From: Calendula officinalis
Taxonomy: Eukaryota > Streptophyta > Magnoliopsida > Asterales > Asteraceae
Assembly: GCA_963853835.1 (NCBI GenBank)
Contig: OY970820.1
Coordinates: 16,791,373-16,855,372, forward strand
Length of the DNA: 64,000 nt
Direction of reading: 5' to 3'
Each line of letters opens with the position of its first letter. Positions within the stretch are counted from its first letter, which is position 1. The notes under the pieces were generated by a model. That model was not told where the DNA came from, did not search any database, and saw nothing but the letters and a program-made list of their open reading frames with translations. A program made the position numbers and the translations under genes. Shown in pieces: positions 1-11,811 of this stretch.

Positions 1-694
1 TCTTTGTTCACAGTCGCTTCAGAATTTAAAATATCATGTTGTTGTTGTTCTTTTTGTTTTTTTATGCTCTCATGATATTTTCCACATGTTCTAGTATTGT
101 GACTTGTTATTATACAATTACTGCAAATATTTTTCTTCTTGTTGCTTTCTTTAATTCCCATCTCTTTACCACTCATTACACGTTTATCTCTTCCACATCC
201 TTTGTATGTGCCAACATCTGGGTTTCCTACTCCAGTAATAACTTGCTCTGGAACACGATACATATCCCCCATAAAAACCTTTTTGGTTTTTGGAGGTTGT
301 TTTGGCATATCATTTTCAATTTCAGTCTTTAACACTTTAAGTTTTTCAAGATATTCTTTAAGCTTTTCTTCATTAGGACTAAGTAGCTGAACACAATCTT
401 CAAAAACAGATGTCATTTCATTAACCACTTTCTGAACTCGAATATTTTCATTGCCATATCTGTTTCTTCTTGCTCTTAACTCAGGTGGTATTATGTTTCT
501 TCTCCAACGTCTCATTATGTATTGATTAGGGATTTTATCTATATTACTATTCTTCAAAACCCAAAAACAGTGTCGGCATAGGAGTCCAAATCGGAGATAG
601 TGTCTACATGTACACACTAATAATCCATCTTTCTGATTATGAAGCACCTTTTGGAAACAAAAAACATTTTCAATGTTAGTAAGTTAATAATCAC

Positions 695-1055
695 ATGTGC
701 TTCAACTTGTGAAGCACATGTGCTTGAAAACTGCTTTATGAACACTTTTTAAAATTTAAAATCACGTTCTTTGTAACACATGCGCTTCACCTTTCAAGCA
801 CATGTGCTTCATAACATGAAACACATGTGCTTCATAACATGAAACACATGTGTTTCAAATGGTGAAGCACATGTGCTTTACAAGTTGAAGCACATGTGCT
901 TGGAAACTGCTTTATGAAATAGATTGTCAAGCACATGTGATTTATAACAATTTTTTAATAGAAACACATGTGCTTCACCTGGATGAAACACATGTGCTTT
1001 TAACTTTTTTGAAACACGTTTGTTTCAAATGTTGAAGCACATGTGTTTCTATTAA
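695..1055. repeat. CACATGTG palindrome array 1 (intron before SWIM exon)
   Basis: About eleven copies of a palindromic unit, GAAGCACATGTGCTTC and close variants such as AAACACATGTGTTTC, lie in the intron between exons 1086-1679 and 1-647. Spacing is irregular, 15 to 60 bases. Confidence 0.9.
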
Positions 1056-1714
1056 AAAAATTAATATTTGTTAATTTAGTTTTACCTTGTATTGAAGATC
1101 AACTTCTTTTTCCTTTGAGGTTTCGTTAACAATAAAAATCTGACAATCCTCCTCAGTATTCAATTTTTCCAAAGAGCAATTATATACAGCTGCTTCTATC
1201 TCCTTCTGAATGATATCAAATACTGTATTTGTGTATAATTTTGATGCATGCTCTTCAATTTTCAGTTTCAATTTTCAGTTTCGTACACAACTTTTAGTTA
1301 TTCGGATTGTCTTGCAATCCAATTCTTCTTGCTTTGATCTTTGTCTTAACATTGCCGAATCAAAGCTTCACATAAAATTTATCAGATTTGTTCCATGTTT
1401 CATGAAGTTTGAAAAAATGGCACTCTCACTTTCTGATCTTGAAGTTCTCATCAATCCAAACATTTCAGTTTCAATGAAATATGCTGGAATCCAAGTTGAT
1501 CTAATCTCAAACATATGTTTGAACCAACTATTATTTTGTAAAGCAAAATCATTCATCAACTTTTCCCATTTTTCCTCAAATTTATCAGGTTCGATGTACA
1601 TGTTCCAAACAATTTTATCAAATCTGCTCTTGAAATCTCTTTCCACTTCTTGTTCAATTCCAGGAATTGCCTCATGTACCTATATCAAAATTACAAGGGA
1701 CCATATTTATTAAG

Positions 1715-1895
1715 AATCACATGTGTTTTTCCTTTTGAGGCACGTGTGTTTCACTAAAAAGAATAGTTACTAAAAACATTGAAGCATACAAAAACAACGA
1801 ATTCCATGTGTTTCTAATAGTGAAACACACGTGCTTCACTGTTTCATAAAGCAGTTTCGAGCACATGTGCTTCACTATTTGAAACAAATGTGTTT
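1715..1895. repeat. CACATGTG palindrome array 2
   Basis: Degenerate copies of the same palindrome (including CACGTGTG and CACACGTG variants) in the intron between exons 1929-2187 and 1086-1679. Confidence 0.8.
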
Positions 1896-2187
1896 CAAAG
1901 AAGGCGATTATAAATTTTTAGTTAATACCTTTGCTGGCAACTTTTGTGCAATATGCCACATGCATAGTCGATGTTTAGCAGTCCTAAGTACATTCTCAAT
2001 AGCTTTCTTCATAGATTTATCCTGATCTGTTACTATCATAATTGGCTCTTTTTCAAAAGTCTTCAAGAATGAGTTAAGCAGCCACGTATAAGTCTCTGCT
2101 GTTTCATCTTTTATCAATGCCGCAGCAAAAGTCACACACCTACGATGATTATCTATTCCAGTGAAGGGCACAAACATGAGGTTGTAC

Positions 2188-2729
2188 CTATAAATCACAT
2201 GTCAATTAATGAGTCAGGCTTCTATCATTTTAATTAGAAATCACATGTGCTTCCAGTAACGAAACACATGTGCTTCATGACCTGAAGCACATGTGCTTGG
2301 CTGTTCATAACACTCCATTATTTTTCAAATTAAACTGTTAGTAGTGAAGCACATGTGCTTCTGACAACAAAACACATGTGCTTCATTACCTGAAGCACAT
2401 GTGCTTGGCTGTACATATACACTCCTTTATTTTCGAAAAGAACTTTTAGTAGTGAAGCACATGTGCTTCCGGTAACGAAACACATGTGCTTCATGACCTG
2501 AAGCACATGTGCTTGGCTGTTCATATACACTCCTTTTATTTTCAAAACAACTGTTATTTGAGAAGCACATGTGCTTCCAGTAACGAAACACATGTGCTTC
2601 ATTACTTGAAGCACATGTGCTTGGTTTTACATTGAAACTCCTTTATTTTCAAAAAGAACTGTTAGTAGTGAAGCACATGTGCTTCATGAGCTGAAGCACA
2701 TGTGCTTCATTACCTAAGCACATGTGTAC
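2188..2729. repeat. CACATGTG palindrome array 3 with about 120-bp higher-order units
   Basis: About fifteen palindromes fill the intron between exons 2730-3583 and 1929-2187. They come in triplets separated by a spacer resembling CTCCTTTATTTTCAAAA, making a higher-order unit of roughly 115-125 bases repeated four times. Short open frames in it are by-products of the repeat. Confidence 0.9.
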
Positions 2730-3584
2730 CTGTTTGTTCTATATGTAGCATCAAATGACATGACATCACTAAATTCCTTGTAGTTACACTTTGCTACTTC
2801 ATCTGCCCAAAATATTGAGTGTAATTGGCTATTTTCAATCTTGTACTCAAATGAGAAACCTGGTGCATATTTCTTCCTTTCTTCCATCTTATTTACAAGC
2901 ATTTGAGCATCACTTTCATTTATAAAGACATTTAAATCCCTCTTCCAGTTTCTGAAATCATCAACTGTTCCGTTGACATTCTGTTCACATCCCTTCATAT
3001 TATTATAAAGAAGATGTGCTTTCGTTGGACCTATGTTTGCATTTGCAGCATTGAATACAAATAGTTGCTCAGCATACTTCAAGTTTCTATTTTTCCTAGA
3101 TAAATGCATATACTCTGGAGGAATCAACTCATGATTGTGTTTATCCTCGAAGTCAACAAGTTCATAATTTGCTAATCGATCATTCCAGAGAAACCTAACA
3201 TGAGCCATACATCCTGTTTTTCTTGTGTGTGTTTTTCTAATTCTTGTAAGATTTTCTTCTCCGTTGAGGGTGTCATCAGTCACATTCCTTGGTAAACCAT
3301 ATCTGTCGCACCAAACATATCTATCTTTTACTAAACCTGACCTTGTCCTTTTTTGTGTTGACCTAACTATGTCAAATCCTCCATTGTTTGCATAATTTCT
3401 ATACATTTCAATACACTCTTCAACTGTTTTAAACCTTTGCCCTTTAATTGGTAGTAATCCATCATCAACAATTGGAACATAATATATAGATCCTCCTGGT
3501 GTATCCATGTATAATACTTTAACAGGTTTCGGACTGATATTCACGCCTGAAGCTGCATATTGATATATTAAATCAGAATACATA

Positions 3585-4040
3585 ATCACATGTGTTTTTA
3601 AACTACATACTTTTTTCTGTGTTGACCTAACTATGAAGCACATGTGCTTCACTACTAACAGTTCTTTTTGAAAATAAAGGAGTTTCAATGTAAAACCAAG
3701 CACATGTGCTTCAGGTAATGAAGCACATGTGCTTCATGACATAAACACATGTGCTTCACTACTAACAGTTGTTTCGGAAAATAAAGGAGTGTTATGAACA
3801 GCCAAGCACATGTGCTTCAGGTATTGAAGCACATGTGCTTCGTTGCTGGAAGCACATGTGCTTCACTACTAACAGATCGCAGTCAAACAAATGCGCAGCT
3901 TTCAAACACATGTGCTTGTAAACTTGAAGCATGTGCTTCGGTTAACAACCACATGTGCTTCGGTTAACAACCACACAAGTTCGCATTTAAACAATTCGCA
4001 GTTTACAAACACATGTGCTTGTAAACTTGAAGCACATATG
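3585..4040. repeat. CACATGTG palindrome array 4 (5' region, inverted relative to array 3)
   Basis: About eleven palindromes upstream of exon 2730-3583. The spacer reads AAAATAAAGGAG on the plus strand, the reverse complement of the array 3 spacer, so the higher-order units point the other way. Confidence 0.85.
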
Positions 4041-4154
4041 TTTTTTGTAAGCTATTACATGTTTCATAAAACTTGAATTGTAATTTCTTACATGAATCAT
4101 CGTTTTTTTTTTCTCTGTTTCGTTGCTATTCACAGCATCTGGATTTAAATTCAT

Positions 4155-5207
4155 TGATAACGTCGGATTTTCAGATCTGCGATTGATTAGAGTGAATTTA
4201 TTCGAAACTCGATTTTGATTAGGGCTCGAATTCCAGAAAAACGCTGTTGAATGTTTGTGATTCAATTGCCGCAATTGGTTCGATGATTTGTTGCGTTAGA
4301 GATCGCTGAAAATCGCAGGTGTTTGCGCCTTAGAAATCGTCGGAGATCAAAATCGATTGCGTTAGTGATTTTGTAAAATTGGATCTGAGAGTTTTTTGCT
4401 GGAGGAGCTGATGTATAATTTCATAATGACCATAATACCCTTGCGCATGTAATTAATGGGTTAATCTTGATCATTGATTGTGTTTCATCCGATGGCTGTA
4501 GATTGTCGTCCCTTGGGACTTTAAAATTTCAATGGACTTCCCTGAATGCAACTCGAGTACAATAATATAGAACATGTACTTGATAAAAAATATACATGAC
4601 CTCATTTTGTGACACGTCTATAAGAATAACCTTCATATTTATAACACCTGTGTTTTTTTTTTCTTTTTGAAAAGAAGAAACACTATTCATAAAGGGATAA
4701 ATCATTATTCATGAAGAAAAAAACACTACGCATGAGAGAAAAAAAATATTCATTCATAGTTGATGGATAATAATAATATAGATAATTCACATGAATAAAA
4801 ATCATTATTATAAATAAAACACAATTTAATAAAAGTTCAAAGACTATTCATTTATCTATAACACGTAAGCTCCATAATAATGACGATTTACGACATAAAC
4901 ACAATTCTATTATTTCCAGCATACCACATCATAAATCAGCAACGGAAAATGAAAAGTAATCATAGACAAGAAAAGAAATCCACAAAATTTCACTCTCCAA
5001 AATCCAAATATTTAGATTACAATCTCATTATGCAAGACCAATAACAAATGAATACCAAAATGATTAAAACATGTATATGCACATCTTAGACCTATTTTTC
5101 TCACATTTCCAACTTCCCTCACACCAAACCAAATGCATGCAAAAATGAATTTTAAATAAACAGAAACAAAAATGCAGACCCCAAACGAAAGAATTCATAT
5201 AAAACCT
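4155..5207. other. Intergenic: 5' side of the MULE-like gene and 3' flank of the importin gene
   Basis: No coding region seen. About 4300-4560 is probably the outer end of the MULE-like element, but its partner terminus lies left of the window, so inverted ends cannot be tested. About 4900-5207 is expected to hold the importin 3' UTR. Confidence 0.5.
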
Positions 5208-8200
5208 TTAAGAGAGAATTGACTGAAGTGCGAGCTGTTGCTGTGGCTGTAAAGATGATAAAGTTGATGCCATTGCAGATGGAGGTAACTGCCTCAGTAG
5301 ATTTATCATTCTGTTAACTGTTTGTTCAGATGCCAAATCTTTACCAGCAGAAAGAACCTAAACGTAATATTTAATGCTTATTTATTAAATTAGAGAATGA
5401 AAAGGGTGAGAAATGAAATTAATGAAAGAATAAAGTTGGAAATCATACATCTGCAAATACTGAAACTATTTTTGGAAGATATTGATGATTAAGCCCTAAT
5501 AGTTCTCCATCCGACCTGAATACATGAGTTTCAAAATTAATTAAACAGATATGGTAAAAGAACAAAACAATGGCAGTTTAATATTTCCAACCCGTTTGTT
5601 TTTTTTAAGTATACAACTTAATAAATTACCTTTCCACCATTGAACAAAGCTGATCATGTACAACTTTAGCCTCAATCAAATCACCTTTTAATGGCAAGCA
5701 GTTTAACCATGCAGGAACAATCTGAGCACATTAAAAACACGTCTCAAATCATTAAAAAGATCACTTTATTGTCCACATATATAATTAAATACGGCTCTTT
5801 TCTATATACTTTTTAAATTTAAAAGGTGTAGAGAATATAACATAAAATATAAATATTTAATAGAAAAACTAAAATACCTGAGCTGCATTAATACTATCAC
5901 GATGAAATTGGCATATTTTACCAAGAGCTGAAACAGCATTATCATAAGCCATTACATTATCAGGATGTAATGCATCAGGCCTTCTTATAACAGCATCCAA
6001 ACGGGAAAGAGCCTCTACATAAGGGGGTAAAAAGGGAATAATTAATTAATTATTAATTAATTGTTATAAATAAATAAATAATACATTTAAGTAACTAACG
6101 AGATAATATACCATTAACAAATGGTCTGAATGCATTGCCACCAAACTCAGCACATATTCCAACCCCATAAACAGCAGCCTGCGTGATGGGTAATAAATAT
6201 TATTTAAAATTAAATAGGCAAGAAAATAATCACCCTAAAATATAATTTAATTTAAGCATACCTGACGGACATCTGTGCTTGTATCATTGCATGCTTCCAA
6301 CACGTATGGTAGAAAAGTATCATAATATCTGTAATAATATAATAAACATCAAATTATTAAAGATATATTAACAAATATATTAAAGCCATGTTGACCCGTG
6401 TCTGTATGAATTTATTAAATTTGCCAATATTACTAAAAAAATAAAAGGCTTACTTTAAAGCTGCATCTCCACAATGCTCAGCAACATCATCAAATATACA
6501 GATTGCTATTCTTTTCTCTTCAGCTGTTCTATCCTTGCCCTAAATTTAAAGATATATTAACAAAAAATTAATTTATTATTCTGCATAAAATTAGCATTTG
6601 TAAAACAGCTCAGCTAATATGGAACTCACCCACATAGGCATCAAGTAAGGCAAAAGTTCATCAAAAATAGGCAAAAATGGAGCCTTGAAGACCTTAAGTA
6701 GGCTACCCAAACAATCACCAACCTATATTAATAAATTATTAATTTAATAACAACAAAAACATTATTGAAAAATAATTGGTGAAAAATTAAAATAAAATAT
6801 AAAGCATACTTGATCAAAAAGTTCTTCTTCTTGCTCGTTTTCTTCTTTCAGCATTTCACCTTCTTCTGCATCAAAGTCTTCTGCTTTCACTCTTTCTGCT
6901 CTTTCATTTCTTCTTGCTGAGCTGGCACTCATTACCTCTTTTATTTCTTCAATAATGCTTCTAACTTGCTTTTCATCTAAAAGGGGCCCACAAATCTACA
7001 CAAAAAATAACAAAATTTAATAATACTTCAACATAATTGATATCATATGTATGTGTTCTTAGATAGATGAATCACACCTGCACACACTCTTTTATTGCAT
7101 CCAGCATACTTGAACAAATTTCAGTCTCAGGTTCCTAAAAATAAAATTCAGTAAGTAATGATTCCAAAATTGAATTTTGTAAGTAGGGGGAAATGACGAA
7201 AATAACCTTGTGTAAAGCTTCAACTAAAGCTGGTATTATATAGTCAGATAATTGCTTTACATATGACTCGTTTCGGCCCTGTGATTGCCCTTTTTCAACA
7301 GCTAATTTTGCTGAACGAAGAAGCTCAGGCATAGCTACAAGTCAAACAAAAAGTCAAAGTCAATGCTTAGAACATGATACTTGACAGTTTATTGAGGTGA
7401 GTGAGTTTGTACCTGAAACTGCAGCCTTCCTAACTTCTTCATGGAAATAAAATTTAAGAAGTGGTACTAATGTTGGAGCAACCTGCATGAGTTTTAGTCA
7501 AACACTCAAACTTTTATATTAAGAAAAAGATAAAAAAAAAAAAAAAAAAAGATTTTTCACCTGATCAATCCAGGGGAAAAACCCTTCTTTTAATTCATCA
7601 GCATAACAGCATAGCATATTGCATGCTGTAGCTTTCTCTTCAAGAACACTAGTTTTAATCCCTATTCTTTTATCTCCAAGTGTGATAGTTTCAATGCTTC
7701 AATATATAAAAATCGGGTTTAATTTTAGCAAAATAAATATAAAAAAATTAAATTAATTAGAAATTCCAAACCTTTCATCATCAGATTCATCAATTTCAGC
7801 ATCTGAATCAGCAGATGTAATTGTAACATCAGGTTTAAGTTGAGCAGAATGAAGCAATGGTGGCATGACAACATTCATGTATGGAAGGAAATCTTGCCCT
7901 AAACACTTGCAAAGTCTTGCCCATGCCTGCAAAAAAATAATAATAATAATAAATAAATAAATTTCAATATTTATATTGTAAGAAAAGTTAAATAACAAAA
8001 AAAAAACATACTTGCAACATGTAGCTTATTGTTGGATCATCTGTCTCAAGTTGGGAACCTTGTAGTGACATAAGCACATCCATAACCTTGACAAAATAAT
8101 AAAACATTAGTCTAAAATGAAAAATAATAAAAAGAAATTATATGTTTATATACCTGTTTAGCATCATCTTTAAACTTATCTTTTCCAACTGCCATTCCAA

Positions 8201-10208
8201 CCAAACTAATACACTCCATAGATTTAGCACGAAGCATGCGGTTAGTTTTATCAGTTGCATTGACTAGTATGGTTTTCAAGTAAGGCATAACTGCATCATA
8301 ATACTTTTGAAAATGTTCCTGTGATGAGTCAGCAACTGAGGCTAAAGCAGTCAAAGCTCCCTCTTGCACCATTTGCTTACCATTCTGAATAAAAAACAAA
8401 GAGTTAATTCATTTAAATTTTAATAAAAATGTGTTTATAAATTTATTGTGGGAAAGATTACATACTTGCAATAATACAAGTAATTTCGCCACAATTCCGT
8501 CCAGGTATGGATTTAGAAGTTCTGGTGTACAATTTTCACTAAAGTTCAGTACTGCTGAAGCCGCATGTGCCTGCAAAACATACATATATCCAAAAACAAA
8601 ATTAAAAATTAATATATAATGAAAATGAAAATCTATCAATCATTTAATCCTTACTCACCTGCACACGTGGATTATGGAAATCATCCATTGCTGAAGCTAA
8701 TGCTGGAAGAACAAGATGATGATATTGAGTTTGCAAATCTGGGCCCAAATCTGTAGACAATTGACCAATTGCATTGATGGCAGCCCATCTGGCACGAGGG
8801 TGAGGATCTTGAAATGAGTTTAGAATCATTGAAATAACTTGCTCTAAGTTCTTAGTCATAACCTGTATCAAACACAAAACAAAAAGTTAGAATAAGATCA
8901 CATAAACATTATTAATAATAATAATCGTTTAAAAAGTAAAAACAATACCTTTGAGCAACCTTCTGCAATTTGAGCTAATGCAATGAGTGCAGCATGATGT
9001 TTTTGCCATTCTGGAGCAGATAAATAAGCAGGCAAAATCTCAGAAATAACAGGAACAATTGTATTTCCACCTAATGAAATCGAAAGTCTATCCAAATATT
9101 CTTGACCAGCACTATAATTGCTAGTTTCACCAGCATCTTCATGTTCAACTTCTGCAGAATGCCATTCAGGATCATCTTCAACATCCAACAACATCTTCAT
9201 TAATATCTCAAACAATCTTTTAATAAATTGTGGCAGTTTCCTAATCATCCCTGGTGCTCTTTCTCTTGCTTCAGCTAAAGTGACAACAAATTCAACAGCC
9301 AGATGCTTAGTTCCTTCTTCTAAAGTCTCAGCTTCTGCAATTTGCAACATTGCACCCACAACTTCTGCTATTTGTTTCCTTAAAAACCTGGGTTCGGTGC
9401 CTGCTAATTCAATTAGCAATTCTAAAGCATCTTGTGCTGTTGATTCCTCGCCGGAATTCAATGCTTCAGTCAATGTTTGCATCATTAGTGGCAACAAATC
9501 GTGAAATTTGTCCCTATCGGAAGCTTCTTCCAAACATTGAATGAAATTGATTGAAGCGCTTAATGCTGCAATTCTCACATCTGGATCTGTCCCGGTACCC
9601 AAACACCCTAGGAAAACAGCATGTAAAGTGTCTAAATGAGGAAGCAATGTTTCCCCAATGTATTGAGCCAATTGTGCAAATATTAATAAAGCACTTTCTC
9701 TATGCCTAGGGTTTCCGGAAGTAACACACTGAAACATGAACGGTAAAAGCTCCGGCCATCCGTTTTCCGGCAGAACAACCGCTGCAAGCTCGGAAATAGT
9801 ATCACATAACTTTTTAGATATCGATTTAGATAACTCTCGACTTACGGATTCAAGCAGGGTCGATTTTAGGGTTAATTGAGTGGTAGGTGAAAGGGAAGGG
9901 TACAGCGTTTGCGATTGAGACTCGTCATCGACGGCGGCGGTGAGGATACGGCGGAGGAGAACGGCGGACATGGCGCGTGCTTCGGCGTGAGGTGAAGAGT
10001 GAAGAAGTTGGGAGAGCTTGAGGATGAGAGTATCGGGATGAAGTTGTTTGCAGATGTTGAATAGGGTTTCGGCTTCTGAACGTTGGTCGTTGACGGCGGA
10101 CATAAGGTGGGAGATTAGGGTTTCGAATAGAGAATCGTCAGGGCCGAGAACGGCGGCTACCTGAGCTAATTGGAGTTCGGTAGGGCGGAGGTTACCGGAA
10201 GAAGCCAT
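5208..10208 (-). CDS. IPO5: Importin-5-type karyopherin beta (IPO5/KPNB3; Arabidopsis KETCH1-like)
   Basis: Nuclear import receptor made of HEAT repeats; it binds Ran and cargo and moves through nuclear pores. Nineteen exons with GT-AG introns keep one frame: 10208-8949, 8862-8659, 8570-8466, 8384-8154, 8086-8012, 7926-7772, 7696-7561, 7482-7413, 7334-7207, 7134-7078, 6995-6810, 6722-6630, 6539-6454, 6328-6262, 6178-6112, 6014-5878, 5721-5630, 5515-5449, 5357-5208. The product is 1121 aa, the usual size for plant importin-5. It starts MASSGNLRPTELQ and ends at TAA 5210-5208. Typical family stretches include EVEHEDAGETSNYSAGQEYL, HPRARWAAINAIGQLSTDLG and an acidic segment AEIDESDDE near residue 670. 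The first exon encodes 420 residues, far longer than the others. No break found. Known partners of the Arabidopsis homologue (the microprocessor protein HYL1) are family knowledge, not shown here. Confidence 0.96.
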
Positions 10209-10734
10209 GGATAGAGCTTTTGGTTGGTTATCCGGCGGCGGTTGTGAGAATTGGTTTCTCCCTCCAAAGAGTGGCGTTTTTTGAAGAGATGGAGGGAAGA
10301 GGGTTTTAGGCTGGAAACCTATAAGCCAGTGTTTGGACGCAAGGATAATGATATTTTTTTTTTATTTATAAAAGAAAATATTGTAAATAAGGATATAATC
10401 CGTTACGGTTCACAGCATGTATCACAGCATGTAGCCATGTAACTTACAAAATCAAAATTTATTTTCTTTAATCAAGTAACTAGTATCTTCATAATAAATG
10501 TATGTATCATGCAAGGGTAATAAATCATTTAAATTTCATCTTAAATCTGTTTAATTGGAGTAAAAAAATTTGTATTTATATACAAAAGATGTTCAAACTT
10601 TTTATTTAAAATTTGATTATTAGAGTTTTTCAAATACTATGAATATATTTGATTAAAAGTATCTATTAACGAGAACATTAAGAAAAATTTAACATACTTA
10701 AATTTTCTTTCTACCTAAGAACGCAATAATATTT
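10209..10734. other. Upstream region of the importin gene
   Basis: The first 120 bases left of the ATG (read on the minus strand) are moderately GC-rich and probably 5' UTR and proximal promoter; the rest is AT-rich. No TATA box could be assigned with confidence. Confidence 0.4.
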
Positions 10735-10922
10735 AGAGTAATGGTATTTAGGCTTACTATTTAGACCTACTTATAGGCCTACTCATTAGATGAAGACACG
10801 TGTCAAAATCAAGGGATAATATTAAGAGAGAGAATTAGTAAAATACACATGTCAACCTATCAAGTGGATAGGCCTATGAATAAGTCTAAATGATAGGACT
10901 AAATATCATTTCTCTAATACTT
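10735..10922. mobile_element. Small MITE with about 50-bp terminal inverted repeats
   Basis: The left end TTAGAGTAATGGTATTTAGG is mirrored by the right end, whose reverse complement reads TTAGAGAAATGATATTTAGT; the pairing continues through TAGGCCTA. About 190 bases, no coding capacity. Superfamily not determined because the target duplication is unclear. Confidence 0.7.
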
Positions 10923-11066
10923 ATTGTAAGTTGCATGCAAATATGCAATACATACCTCGGTTATATCGTTAAATTTATATAAAATAATAATAATTATAAG
11001 ATGGAACAAAATTAATCTTTACTTAATTTCAGATAAAGATGGAAATAATTTCAATTATCAAAGTAA

Positions 11067-11808
11067 GGGTACGTTTGGTACAGAGAATGGAATTGCAGGG
11101 AAATGGTTGCAGAGAATGAAATTACAGAGAAAGAGAATTAGTCTGGAGAAAGAGAATTGACTTCTCTGTTTGGTAGCACAAAGACTTCAACAGAGAATTG
11201 CAGCAGAGAATCATTTCTCTTGTTTGGTATAACAAATAAAACAGTAGAGAATTATACAAACTTTATAATTAGCAAACATATTTTTTTCCCACAAGAATCT
11301 TTATTATAACATACAAAATTAATGGATAAATTAATAACGAAAGTGGATTAATAAAATCAATAATAACATCCAAAAACATAAACTATTGTCACTTTCAAAA
11401 ACATCAATTCAATCGAAATGTAACAAAAAAACAGTTCTAAGTACTTAAAACCACAATGTAACCAAGAACAATATTTGAACCATAAACAATTATCCCGTAG
11501 AGCCATCAGTGTAAGATTCTACCATGCATATTTTCTCTTCTTGTGTCAATCTAAGAAATAACCGTCCTAGAAGGACATCCTTTCCAATCAAATTAGATGC
11601 TTTAAAACGGTGGGCTTTCTAATCTCCGTGTTTTCTTTTTTAATTCTCGTTTTGTGATTCTCATCTTTTCCCCTTATTTATTAGGGAATGGAAATTGGAG
11701 AAAAGGAAAAGATTTTTTTCTCCATCTTCTTTTCTCAATGTAACCAAACAAGAGACTTTACCTTTATTTCCCTTTCCCTGCCTTCAAATCTCTATACCAA
11801 ACACACCC
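11067..11808. mobile_element. PIF/Harbinger-type MITE, 742 bp
   Basis: Ends GGGTACGTTTGGTA and, reverse-complemented from the right, GGGTGTGTTTGGTA form inverted repeats that continue for about 35 bases. The flanks are TAA on both sides (11064-11066, 11809-11811), the three-base TWA duplication typical of PIF/Harbinger. No transposase inside. Confidence 0.8.
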
Positions 11809-11811
11809 TAA

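Larger units (their letters stand above)
1..4154 (-). pseudogene. FAR1/FRS-type MULE transposase-like gene, decayed, runs off the left edge
   Basis: Five exons can be traced: 4092-4154 (possible first exon), 2730-3583, 1929-2187, 1086-1679 and 647 down to the window edge. Junctions 2730/2187 and 1929/1679 keep the frame. Domains in order are the FAR1 DNA-binding region (exon 2730-3583), a MULE transposase core (SFDATYRTNR across the first junction, then VTDQDKSMKKAI), and a SWIM zinc finger (CTCRHYLRFGLLCRHC, about 575-625), followed by IMRRW and a C-terminal zinc knuckle CSNCIITSHNTRTC. Proteins of this family are either transposases or the domesticated FHY3/FAR1 regulators. Exon 1086-1679 holds two in-frame TGA codons (1368-1370, 1275-1277), so a full protein is not expected. 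The link from 4092 to 3583 was not resolved. The CACATGTG arrays in its introns are described separately. Confidence 0.8.

Noticed and set aside
2330..2614. Minus-strand open frame of 94 residues
   Set aside because: Made of the CACATGTG repeat units inside an intron; periodic by-product.
695..4040. CRISPR-like regular repeats
   Set aside because: Spacing is irregular, spacers are themselves repeated, there are no cas genes, and the host is a plant.
9118..9504. Plus-strand open frame of 128 residues
   Set aside because: Antisense shadow of importin exon 1; no independent support.
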